Source: Akkermansia muciniphila
GTDB taxonomy: Bacteria > Verrucomicrobiota > Verrucomicrobiia > Verrucomicrobiales > V1-33
Length of the DNA: 22,425 nucleotides
Direction of reading: 5' to 3'
Assembly (NCBI GenBank): GCA_943331195.2
Contig: CALQKQ020000008.1
Location: 1-22,425 of the forward strand
The notes beneath the pieces were generated by a model. That model did not search any database. It saw nothing but the letters and a program-made list of their open reading frames with translations, and was not told the DNA's origin. Below are positions 1 through 7,329 of the stretch, piece by piece (the first letter of the stretch is position 1; each line of letters opens with the position of its first letter). Both the position numbers and the translations under genes were made by a program.

Positions 1-362
1 GGCGCCACCGGCTGCGCCCCAGCCAAATAATAAGGATCCGACACCCGCCCCACATGCCACAACTGCAGCAAGATCAAGCCCCCCTCCTCATGCACCGCCC
101 CCGTCACCTTTTTCCAACCCTCCACCTGCTCCTCCGACCAAATGCCAGGCGTGTCAGGATACCCCACCCCCATCGCATCCACCGACGTCGCCTCACTCAA
201 AATCAACCCCGCCGTCGCCCGCTGCCGATAGTACGTCGCCATCAACTCATTCGGCACCCGCCCTGGACTGCAGCGACAGCGCGTCAACGGCGCCATGATG
301 ATTCGGTTGGGAAGGGCGAAAGCTCCCGCGCGCAGCGGAGTGTGAAGAAGGGAAGTGGCCAT
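1..362 (-). CDS. Old Yellow Enzyme family NADH:flavin oxidoreductase (N-terminal part, cut by window edge)
   Basis: The minus strand is open from an ATG at 362 to base 1, giving about 120 residues with no stop, so the C-terminal two thirds lie outside the window. The sequence fits the first third of the FMN-binding TIM barrel of Old Yellow Enzymes (alkene/xenobiotic reductases of the NemA/OYE type). It shows LPNRIIMAPLTRCR near residues 17-30, where OYE places its FMN-contacting Pro-Leu-Thr, then GRVPNELMATYYRQRA, GLILSEATSV, GVGYPDTPGIWS and LLQLWHVGRVS. Such enzymes reduce activated C=C bonds or nitro groups with NAD(P)H. The physiological substrate cannot be told from this part. No Shine-Dalgarno is visible before the ATG (CTTTAGCT). 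The DUF167 gene lies 99 bases upstream on the same strand. Its codons strongly favour G at the third position, as in other minus-strand genes here. Confidence 0.9.
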   Translation of the reverse strand, partial: MATSLLHTPLRAGAFALPNRIIMAPLTRCRCSPGRVPNELMATYYRQRATAGLILSEATSVDAMGVGYPDTPGIWSEEQVEGWKKVTGAVHEEGGLILLQLWHVGRVSDPYYLAGAQPVA

Positions 363-461
363 AGCTAAAGGGGGAAATCAGTCAGAAATTGAAAGACGCC
401 CTCACCCTGAAACCGCCCCGCCCACAATTCCAGCGCGGAAGCACCCTCCCCCAACCCGACC

Positions 462-707
462 TCACCCCTCCCGAATCTGCACCACCTTAGTCCGCCCCGA
501 GGCCCCCAGCCTAATCGTCACGTCCGCCTTGCGGCAGCCAAAATGCTTCGCCACCAGCCCGATCAACTCCGCATTCGCCTTCCCCTCCACCGGCGCAGCC
601 TTCAGCTTGGCCTGCCAGCCCAGCCCCTCCCCCAAATCCTCCAAAACGCTGACTTTCGCGTTAGGCTTGACCTTGACCTGAAAACGGCGCTCGCTGCTCA
701 TATTCAT
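462..707 (-). CDS. DUF167 (YggU/UPF0235) family protein
   Basis: This 81-residue protein matches the small, widespread DUF167 family in length and sequence. Its hallmark is APVEGKANAELIGLVAKHFG at about residues 38-57, followed by the short beta element ADVTIRLGASGRTKVVQI. The family folds as one alpha/beta domain and its biochemical role is unknown. Two starts are possible, ATG at 707 and ATG at 701; the first is taken, with no strong ribosome site before either (the leader is GGCTATTTTTT). It begins 15 bases after the stop of the large secreted dikinase-like gene on the same strand, so the two are probably co-transcribed. I see nothing that ties their functions together, and DUF167 genes occur in many contexts. 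Confidence 0.9.
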   Translation of the reverse strand: MNMSSERRFQVKVKPNAKVSVLEDLGEGLGWQAKLKAAPVEGKANAELIGLVAKHFGCRKADVTIRLGASGRTKVVQIREG

Positions 708-722
708 AAAAAATAGCCTACC

Positions 723-2999
723 TCAGTTCACCCAAGGCCGGGCCTGCTTTATAAAGAGCTTGCCCGCCTGGGTGATTTTGAACTCCACCTCCATGGCGAA
801 GTCCGGGTCCGACCAGGCATTGTACAAGCTGCGAAAGCGATTCTGAATCGCCGAAAGCCGGTCCGCCAGGTCCCAGGCCTGCGCCGTGCTCAGCAGACTG
901 GTCCGCGTCGCCTGCAAGCTAGAATAGCTCACGTGTTGGATTTCATAGCGCGTCAGCCCCATCAACGAAGCAATGAGAAACTCCTCCGGAATGACCGTCT
1001 GACCCGGATTCGTGATCAGCTCTTCCCCCTTCTGCACATTGACATAATACCCCCGCCAATTGGGGTCGATCAAGTTCTTCGAAACCGCCACCCCATTGGC
1101 CTGCTCATCGTCCGTATTCGGAATCAGCAACACCGCCATCGCCGCGCCAAAGTGGTCAATCCGGTAAAAATCCCGCTCCTCAAACGCCCGAAAATTCCAC
1201 AGACTAGCCCACACCTGGCGCACCGTCTTGTGCAGCGAACCCTCGTCCGGCCGATGCGTATAGGAATCATAAAGCCCCGCCCCATTGAAGCCCGGGAGAT
1301 CCTCATTGTTCGTGCTCGACCGACAGCGGATCGCCACCCCCGGCGCAAAGGCCGCTTGGGTCGCCGCCAAGGCACTGCGCAGCGCCACCGGCACCGTCCC
1401 CGCCTTCAACAACGCGCGAAACTCGCTCAAGCGCGCCTCCCGCACCGCCGCATCCCCCCGAAAGCCCGGCTCCTGCACCATCAGCTTCGCATACGCATAA
1501 AAACCATTCTCCAACATGAAAGCATCATAGAAAGAAAAGGGCACCGCATAGCCATCCGGCGAAAGCCCCGCCGGCAGCAGGCGCCGCAACTCCGCCACAT
1601 TAGCCGCCTTCGCCCCCACGCTGCTGCTCCCACTAAAAGCCACCGCACTCAGCGGCCTAATCGAAACCACCGCAAGATCCCGCACCGGCATCGTCGCCAC
1701 CTTCGGCCGCAAACCCTCCAACCGCGCCTCCACCTCCGCCGCACTCGCCTCCCGCAACCACAACCCATCCGACCCCACCTCCATCCGCACCAGCTTCCCC
1801 GCCAAGGCCACAATCCGTGCATCGCTCAGGGCCTCCTTCAAGTAACAGTTAGGCGTCTGGTTCTGCCGCGCCTTGAGGTTGATGTGCGAAAGCGGCGTCT
1901 GCGGCGCCGCCGTAATGATCCCCGCCACCCGAGACAAATCCGCCGGCACCGTCGCCAACACCACAATGTCCCGCGCCGTCACCGCCGTCGTCCCCCCTCC
2001 CACCACCAAACGCCCAAAGGAAACCCCCGGATTCAGCACGCTATACCGACTCGAGGCAAACAGCTCCGCGCTCGAAATGCGGTCGATCGCCGCCCCCTCC
2101 CACTGCGCCGCCTCGCTCTCCATCCGCGTCTCCTGGCTCAGCCCCGCCGGATGATAGGCCAGCCGCCGGTCCATCCACGGCAGCGCCCGCGAAACCAAGT
2201 TATAAGCCATCCGAACATGCCCAAACCCCACCGCATCGCTCGGCCAAAACTCCATCGCAAATAGTCCCGACAGCCCCGACGGCCCCGCGCCGCCCGCATA
2301 GTGCGGATAATAAATCAGGCTCCCAGCAATCTGGCGGCGCGCATCGCTGAAGTAGGTCTCATTGTTGAAAGTCGTCAGGTCAGACCGGTAGCCCAGCACG
2401 TCCTCCGCAAAATAAAAGTGATACTGGTGAATGTTGGTGTTCAGAAAATAAAGCCGCGGCGCCGCCGTGTTCGCCCCCATGATGAGAAACTTCACCTCGC
2501 GCACATCCGCCGCCCCCGGAAAGTTGTCGCGGTGCGCCAATTTCTCATAGCGCACCGGATCCGTCATCACTATCGCCGCATCCGTCGTCGCCGGAGCCAC
2601 CGCCGGATTGAACGCATTGCCCAGGGTCCCCAACTTCCACTCCGCCACATCGTCCAACCCATCGCCATCGCTATCCAACGGCGCCGTCAAGGGCACCGCC
2701 CCCACCCGATAAAAAGCCCGCCGCGCCATGCTCGCCGGATCTCGCAGCACCACCGCCGCCCCACTCCCCGGCTGCAGCGCCACCGACAGCCATGGCCCCG
2801 CCAAGCTGTCCGCCCGTTGTAGTAAATAATAGTGGTCCGCCGCACTCGGCAGCGCCGCCTGAAAATGCCCCCCCGCACTGGCCTCCACCTCCAGCTCCCC
2901 CAGGCTTCCCCCCAAACTCGCCGCCCCCGCCACCAGCCGCCCCACCCCCAGCGCCAACCAGCCAAAAACAAACCAACCACGCGAAAGGCCACATTTCAT
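723..2999 (-). CDS. Secreted PEP/pyruvate-binding (glucan, water dikinase-like) protein
   Basis: The 758-residue product starts with an export signal (residues 1 to about 27). Next come a beta module (YYLLQRADSLAGPW, FYRVG, about 45-103), a calcium-type loop DSDGDGLDDVAEW (109-121) and an unassigned region (about 145-340). Residues 345-410 hold PLSHINLKARQ with a candidate phosphohistidine H372. The C-terminal part (about 460-756) resembles the ATP-grasp PPDK_N domain: GAKAANVAELRR (462-473), AIRCRSSTNNEDLPG with R558/R560, GAGLYDSY (573-580), ANGVAVSKN, MEVEF (E737, E739) and QARP (752-755). The His module precedes the ATP-grasp and there is no PEP-binding TIM barrel. That order matches plant glucan, water dikinases rather than PEP synthase, and the LSH..ARN-like and CRSS.N.EDL.G..GAGLYDS motifs also agree with them. 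Dikinase activity is inferred. Export is odd for an ATP user. The DUF167 gene follows after 15 bases. Confidence 0.8.
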   Translation of the reverse strand: MKCGLSRGWFVFGWLALGVGRLVAGAASLGGSLGELEVEASAGGHFQAALPSAADHYYLLQRADSLAGPWLSVALQPGSGAAVVLRDPASMARRAFYRVGAVPLTAPLDSDGDGLDDVAEWKLGTLGNAFNPAVAPATTDAAIVMTDPVRYEKLAHRDNFPGAADVREVKFLIMGANTAAPRLYFLNTNIHQYHFYFAEDVLGYRSDLTTFNNETYFSDARRQIAGSLIYYPHYAGGAGPSGLSGLFAMEFWPSDAVGFGHVRMAYNLVSRALPWMDRRLAYHPAGLSQETRMESEAAQWEGAAIDRISSAELFASSRYSVLNPGVSFGRLVVGGGTTAVTARDIVVLATVPADLSRVAGIITAAPQTPLSHINLKARQNQTPNCYLKEALSDARIVALAGKLVRMEVGSDGLWLREASAAEVEARLEGLRPKVATMPVRDLAVVSIRPLSAVAFSGSSSVGAKAANVAELRRLLPAGLSPDGYAVPFSFYDAFMLENGFYAYAKLMVQEPGFRGDAAVREARLSEFRALLKAGTVPVALRSALAATQAAFAPGVAIRCRSSTNNEDLPGFNGAGLYDSYTHRPDEGSLHKTVRQVWASLWNFRAFEERDFYRIDHFGAAMAVLLIPNTDDEQANGVAVSKNLIDPNWRGYYVNVQKGEELITNPGQTVIPEEFLIASLMGLTRYEIQHVSYSSLQATRTSLLSTAQAWDLADRLSAIQNRFRSLYNAWSDPDFAMEVEFKITQAGKLFIKQARPWVN

Positions 3000-3000
3000 G

Positions 3001-3010
3001 CTCCCACCTT
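3001..3010 (-). promoter_or_regulatory. Ribosome binding site of the dikinase-like gene
   Basis: On the minus strand AAGGTG (3010-3005) stands five bases before the ATG at 2999, with a second purine-rich GGGAG next to it. This is one of the few recognisable Shine-Dalgarno sequences in the window, and it supports the chosen start. Confidence 0.45.
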
Positions 3011-3081
3011 ACCACAGCCCCGCCACCTTGGCCAGCCCACGTCTGCGCTTGCCCCCTACCCCATTTTGCCCCCTTCCCTAG

Positions 3082-3109
3082 GTGACAATCGCAGGGAAAC
3101 TGCTACACC
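3082..3109 (+). promoter_or_regulatory. Possible sigma-70-type promoter of the thioredoxin-like gene
   Basis: GTGACA (3082-3087) is one base from the -35 consensus. Sixteen bases later comes TACACC (3104-3109), preceded by TGC like an extended -10. It points to the plus-strand gene starting at 3175. The -10 match is weak, so this is tentative. Confidence 0.3.
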
Positions 3110-3174
3110 TTCCCAGCCCAAGCCGCTCTCGCCGCCTCGCTCCCCCCTTCTTCCAACCATCCTAACTCACCATC

Positions 3175-4200
3175 ATGTCACCCTCCCTCTCCTGGCGCAC
3201 CCTCGCCGCCGCCATCCCCGCCCTCGTTCTCTGCCTCGCCCCCGCCGCCCGCGCCGCCGAAGGCTGGATCACCAGCTTCGACGACGCCAAGGCCACCGCC
3301 GCCAAGGACCACAAGGACATCCTCATGGACTTCACCGGCTCCGACTGGTGCGGCTGGTGCATCAAACTCCAAAAAGAAGTCTTCACCCTCGACGCCTTCA
3401 AAAACGAGTCCCCCAAGCACTTCGTCATGCTCGAACTCGACTTCCCCCAGAAAAAAGAACTCGCCAAGGACCTCAAGGCCCAAAATGAAAAACTCCAGGA
3501 AACCTACGCCATCGAAGGCTTTCCTACTATTCTCCTAACGGACGCTAAGGGCCGCCCCTACGCCAAAACCGGCTACATGCCCGGCGGGCCCGAAGCCTAC
3601 AATAAACACCTCAACGACCTCCGCGCCGTCCGCGAATCCCGCGACGCCGCCTTCAAAAAAGCCGATGCCGCCCAAGGCCTCGATAAAGCCAAGGCCATCC
3701 AAGAAGGCCTCAAGGCCCTCCCCCCAGAATTGGTCAAAGCCTATTACAAAGCCGAAGTCGATCAAGTCATCGCCCTCGACACCGCCGACACCCTCGGCCT
3801 CAAATCCCAAAAAGCCTACGGCGATAAGCGCGCTAAACTCGACGCCTCCCTCGAAGAATTCGCCAAATCCCAAAAACCCCAGGAGTTCTCCGACGCCATC
3901 GACGCCTTCATCGCCGCCGAAAAAGTCGCCGGCACCGACCTCCAGGACCTCCTCATGACCAAATTGCAGGTCCTCGGCCCCAGCGACCTCGACAAAGCCG
4001 ATGCCCTCCTCGACGACGTCATCAAAGTCGACGAAAAATCCGAACTCAGCGCCCGCGCCAAGTCCATCAAAGAACGCATCGTCCAAATGCGCCAACAGGT
4101 CGAAAAATCCAAAGCCGACCCCGCCGACAAAGCTGCCCCCGCTGACAAAGCTGACAAAGCTGACAAAGCTGACAAAGCCGACAAAGCCGACAAAAAGTAA
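3175..4200 (+). CDS. Secreted thioredoxin-fold protein with Ala-Asp-Lys repeat tail
   Basis: This 341-residue protein has a classical signal peptide (residues 1-28, ending ARAAE) and a thioredoxin-like domain at about 30-140. The domain carries a redox pair C59-G-W-C62 in SDWCGWCIKLQKEVF and the cis-proline loop GFPT (115-118). The family is the periplasmic Thioredoxin_7/DUF255-like group, which acts as a disulfide oxidoreductase outside the cytoplasm; the partner is unknown. Residues 150-310 are helical and charged, with TPR-like or coiled-coil character but no family I can name. The C-terminus is built of ADK units encoded by a 9-base tandem repeat. The ATG at 3175 is the start that keeps the full signal peptide; no Shine-Dalgarno precedes it. 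The gene stands alone, read away from the dikinase-like gene and closed by a strong terminator. Confidence 0.85.
   Translation: MSPSLSWRTLAAAIPALVLCLAPAARAAEGWITSFDDAKATAAKDHKDILMDFTGSDWCGWCIKLQKEVFTLDAFKNESPKHFVMLELDFPQKKELAKDLKAQNEKLQETYAIEGFPTILLTDAKGRPYAKTGYMPGGPEAYNKHLNDLRAVRESRDAAFKKADAAQGLDKAKAIQEGLKALPPELVKAYYKAEVDQVIALDTADTLGLKSQKAYGDKRAKLDASLEEFAKSQKPQEFSDAIDAFIAAEKVAGTDLQDLLMTKLQVLGPSDLDKADALLDDVIKVDEKSELSARAKSIKERIVQMRQQVEKSKADPADKAAPADKADKADKADKADKADKK
4141..4194 (+). repeat. Six-copy 9-base tandem repeat coding Ala-Asp-Lys
   Basis: Four exact copies of GCTGACAAA (4141-4176) are followed by two of GCCGACAAA (4177-4194), just before the final lysine codon and the stop. Related ADK-like codons precede it from about 4114. 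The unit is a multiple of three, so copy-number change would lengthen or shorten the tail without a frameshift. Confidence 0.95.
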
Positions 4201-4230
4201 GGCCTGACCCCGCACCTTCCCCCCCCCTCA

Positions 4231-4260
4231 GGGGCTCCGGCACCCCGCCGGAGCCCCTTT
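4231..4260 (+). terminator. Rho-independent terminator after the thioredoxin-like gene
   Basis: GGGGCTCCGG (4231-4240) pairs perfectly with CCGGAGCCCC (4248-4257) across a seven-base loop, and TTT follows. The ten-pair GC stem lies 30 bases after the stop at 4200. The T tract is short, but the stem is the strongest in the window. Confidence 0.85.
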
Positions 4261-4305
4261 CTGGTTCCTCCCCCCGCAGGCCTTCACCCCCTCCTCCATC
4301 CTCCC

Positions 4306-5610
4306 ATGCCCTCCCTGCTCCGCCCCCTCGCCGCCTGCTTCGCCGCCTTCTCCCTAGCGCTCAGCGCCGCCTCCGCCGAATCCCGCTGGGAAGTCCCCTT
4401 CGGCGGCAACGCCTACCTCACCACCGCAGCCCCCGGCAGCTCCGATGGCCTGCGCCGCTCCGGCACCACCCGCTGGCAAGATCCCAGCACCATCTTCAGC
4501 GTCTACTTCCACCTCGACCACCCCGCCGACCTCCACCTCGCCCTCCGCTTCAAAGAACCCCTCGGCGACGCCACCATCCAAGCCCGCCTCGGCGACCAAC
4601 GCGCCGACTCCGCCCCCCGCACCCAGCCCTCCCGCGAACTCCCCCTCGGCCAATTCCACGTCACCTCCCCAGGCTACGTCCGCATCGACCTCCAAGGCCT
4701 CCGCCGCGCCGCCGCCGACTTCGGCGAAGCCTCCGACCTCCTCATCTCCACCGCCACCGACAACCTCCAGCTGTCCTGCGTCAAAACCAACCAAGACAAC
4801 ATGTTCTATTGGGGCCGCCGCGGGCCCTCCGTGCACCTTTCCTATCAAATGCCTCGCGATCAGCCGATCGAATACGCCTACAGCGAACTAACCGTTCCCG
4901 AAGGCCAAGACCCTCCCGGCTCCTACTTCATGGCCAACGGCTTCGGCGAAGGCTACTTCGGCTTTCAAGTCAAAAACGGCGGCGAACGCTGGGTCCTCTT
5001 CTCCGTCTGGAGCCCCTTCTCCACCGACCGCCCCGCCGACGTCCCCGAGGCCGATCGCATCGTCCTCCTCGCCAAAGGCGATGGCGTCCGCGTCGGTGAA
5101 TTCGGCAACGAAGGCTCCGGCGGCCAAAGCGTCCTCGTCTTCCCCTGGCGCTCCGGAACCACCTACCGCTTCCTCACCTCCGTCAAACCCGATGGCCAAG
5201 GCCGCACCCTCTACACCTCCTGGTTCAGCGAACTCGGCCAAGACCCTTGGAAGTTAGTGGCCCAGTTCCGCCGCCCCAAAACCGATAAACACCTCACCGG
5301 CTTCCACTCCTTCCTGGAAAACTTCTTCGACACCGAAGGCTATCGCACCCGCACCGCGCACCACGCCAATCCCTGGCTCCGCGACCCCGCCGGACAATGG
5401 CACCCCATCACCGAAGCCCGCCTCACCGGCGATGCCACCGCCAACGGCAAACACCGCCTCGACTACGCCGGCGGCCTCCAGGGCCCAGGCTTCTTCCTCC
5501 GCAATGGCGGATTCTTCAGCGACAACACCCCCCTCAACCAGTCCTTCCGCCTCACCTCACCTCCCGCCCATCCCCCCCAAATCGACTTCGCCAAACTGCC
5601 CGGCCTCTAA
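4306..5610 (+). CDS. Secreted DUF5077/DUF3472 domain protein
   Basis: The 434-residue protein starts with a signal peptide (1 to about 24, SAASAES). It is followed by a beta-rich DUF5077-like region (about 25-155) containing GGNAYLTT and the sugar-binding-module-like stretch SVYFHLDHPADLHLALRF. The DUF3472 part (about 165-330) includes PEGQDPPGSYFMANGFGEG, YFGFQVK, VLFSVWSP and FLTSVKPDGQG. The end (about 335-415) has FHSFLENFFDTEGYRTR and GFFLRNGGFFSDN. These domains are common in exported proteins of Verrucomicrobiota, Planctomycetota and Bacteroidota. A carbohydrate-related role is often supposed but not shown. A terminator upstream separates it from the thioredoxin-like gene, and 114 bases follow before the aldehyde dehydrogenase gene. 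The leader is all pyrimidines with no Shine-Dalgarno; the start is set by the signal peptide. Confidence 0.85.
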   Translation: MPSLLRPLAACFAAFSLALSAASAESRWEVPFGGNAYLTTAAPGSSDGLRRSGTTRWQDPSTIFSVYFHLDHPADLHLALRFKEPLGDATIQARLGDQRADSAPRTQPSRELPLGQFHVTSPGYVRIDLQGLRRAAADFGEASDLLISTATDNLQLSCVKTNQDNMFYWGRRGPSVHLSYQMPRDQPIEYAYSELTVPEGQDPPGSYFMANGFGEGYFGFQVKNGGERWVLFSVWSPFSTDRPADVPEADRIVLLAKGDGVRVGEFGNEGSGGQSVLVFPWRSGTTYRFLTSVKPDGQGRTLYTSWFSELGQDPWKLVAQFRRPKTDKHLTGFHSFLENFFDTEGYRTRTAHHANPWLRDPAGQWHPITEARLTGDATANGKHRLDYAGGLQGPGFFLRNGGFFSDNTPLNQSFRLTSPPAHPPQIDFAKLPGL

Positions 5611-5724
5611 CCGCTCTCACCCCACCTTCCGCGCCCTCCCCCAATCCGCCCAACCCCCCCAAACCATGTCACGGCTTGCGCCTCGCCTCAGTTTGGGTTC
5701 CCCTCCCCCTCACCACCTCTTGCT

Positions 5725-7293
5725 ATGCTCACCGGACTTTCCTACCTAGGTTTTCAACGCTCCGCCCCCAGCGGTCTCACCTTCACCGCCCGCGCCGCCG
5801 CCACCGGCGCCGCACTCCCCACCACCTACCACGCCGCCTCCCCAGCCGATGTCGCCGCCGCTGCCCACCTCGCTCAGCAAGCGTTCCCCGCCTTCCGCGA
5901 CCTCCCCGGCACCTCGCGCGGCGCCTTCCTCCGCGCCATCGCCGCCAATATCGAAGCCCTCGGCCAAACCCTAACGGACCTCGCAATGGCCGAAACCGGC
6001 TTGCCCGAACCCCGCATCAAAGGCGAAACCGCCCGCACCTGCGGACAATTGCGCCTCTTCGCCGCCATGGTCGAAGATGGCTCCTGGGTCGACGCCCGAA
6101 TCGACCGCGCCGACCCCTCCCGCAGCCCCCTTCCCAAACCCGACACCCGCTCCCAACTCCGCCCCCTCGGCCCCGTCGTCGTCTTCGGAGCCGCTAACTT
6201 CCCCCTAGCCTACTCCACCGCCGGGGGCGACACCGCCTCCGCCCTCGCCGCCGGCTGCCCCGTCATCGTCAAAGCCCACCCCGGCCACCCCGGCACCGCC
6301 GGTCTCGTCGCCGCTGCCATCGTGGACGCCGCCCGCAGCCTCGGCCTCCCCGAGGGCACCTTCTCCATGCTTTACGACCTCGGCCACGCCACCGGCGCCG
6401 CCCTCGTCTCCCATCCCTCCATCCAAGCCGTCGGCTTCACCGGCTCCCGCAGCGGCGGCCTCGCCCTCATGCAGCTCGCCGCCCAGCGCCCCCAGCCCAT
6501 TCCCGTCTTCGCCGAAATGAGCAGCGTCAATCCCGTCTTCCTCCTCCCCGGAGCCCTAGCCGAACGCGGGGCCGCCCTCGGTGCCGCCCTAGCCGCTTCC
6601 GTAGCCCTCGGCGTCGGCCAATTCTGCACCAACCCCGGCCTCGTCATCCTCGACCGCCGCGCCGACTCCACCCCCTTCCGCGACGCCCTCGCCGCCGCCC
6701 TCCAGGCCACCGCCCCCGCCCCCATGCTCAACGCCGGCATCCGCCAAAACTACCTCCTCACCCGCGACGCCCTCGCCGCCCATCCCGACGTCCGCGAACT
6801 CCTCACCGTCCCCACCCCCCATCCCGCCTGCGGCGGGGCCGCCCTCTTCGAAACCAGCGCCGCCGCCCTCCTCGCCAACCCCTCCCTCAGCGGCGAAGTC
6901 TTCGGCCCCTCCACCCTCCTCGTCACCGCCGACGGCCCCGAGGAAATGCTCGCCATCGCCCGCGCCCTCGAAGGCCAACTCACCGCCACCGTCCACGCCG
7001 CCGCCAGCGACCTCCCCACCCAGCGCGACCTCCTCGCCATCCTCGAAACCCGCGTCGGCCGCGTCCTCGGCGCCGGCTTCCCCACCGGCCTCGAAGTCAA
7101 CCACAGCATCGTCCACAGCGGCCCCTTCCCCGCCACCTCCGACGGCCGCAGCACCAGCGTCGGCGGCGCCGCCCTCTTCCGCTTCACCCGGCAAGTCTGC
7201 TGGCAAGACGTCCCCGACGCCCTCCTCCCCCCCGCCCTTCAAGAGGCTAACCCCCTCGCCCTGCGCCGCACCGTCGACGGCACTCCCACCTAG
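5725..7293 (+). CDS. Aldehyde dehydrogenase, 2-oxoglutarate-semialdehyde (2,5-dioxovalerate) type
   Basis: The product has 522 residues, the length of the NADP-linked KGSADH branch of the aldehyde dehydrogenase superfamily. The catalytic set is intact: N158 in GAANFP, K183 in VIVKAHPGHPGT, GFTGSRSGG (237-245, cofactor loop), general base E264 in VFAEMSSVNPVF, and nucleophile C301 in GVGQFCTNPG. The AHPGHPGT and AEMSSVNP forms are typical of that branch, which oxidises 2-oxoglutarate semialdehyde at the end of non-phosphorylative pentose, sugar-acid or hydroxyproline breakdown. No other gene of these pathways is nearby, so the substrate is inferred. The ATG at 5725 begins the usual N-terminus (TGLSYLGFQRS); no ribosome site is visible. 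hemB follows after 36 bases and may share its transcript. Codons are extremely C-ending. Confidence 0.88.
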   Translation: MLTGLSYLGFQRSAPSGLTFTARAAATGAALPTTYHAASPADVAAAAHLAQQAFPAFRDLPGTSRGAFLRAIAANIEALGQTLTDLAMAETGLPEPRIKGETARTCGQLRLFAAMVEDGSWVDARIDRADPSRSPLPKPDTRSQLRPLGPVVVFGAANFPLAYSTAGGDTASALAAGCPVIVKAHPGHPGTAGLVAAAIVDAARSLGLPEGTFSMLYDLGHATGAALVSHPSIQAVGFTGSRSGGLALMQLAAQRPQPIPVFAEMSSVNPVFLLPGALAERGAALGAALAASVALGVGQFCTNPGLVILDRRADSTPFRDALAAALQATAPAPMLNAGIRQNYLLTRDALAAHPDVRELLTVPTPHPACGGAALFETSAAALLANPSLSGEVFGPSTLLVTADGPEEMLAIARALEGQLTATVHAAASDLPTQRDLLAILETRVGRVLGAGFPTGLEVNHSIVHSGPFPATSDGRSTSVGGAALFRFTRQVCWQDVPDALLPPALQEANPLALRRTVDGTPT

Positions 7294-7329
7294 CTGATAG
7301 CAAAAACCGGCCCCTCTGCCCAGCCCGCC

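Noticed and set aside
54..368. 104-codon plus-strand open frame
   Set aside because: It is opposite the Old Yellow Enzyme fragment, which has clear family motifs; the product is His/Arg/Pro-rich.
933..2264. 443-codon plus-strand open frame
   Set aside because: It lies opposite the dikinase-like gene, and its product is an Arg/His/Pro-rich string with no domain; strand-wide C excess keeps such frames free of stops.
6589..7242. 217-codon minus-strand open frame
   Set aside because: Gly/Glu/Ala-rich shadow of the aldehyde dehydrogenase gene.
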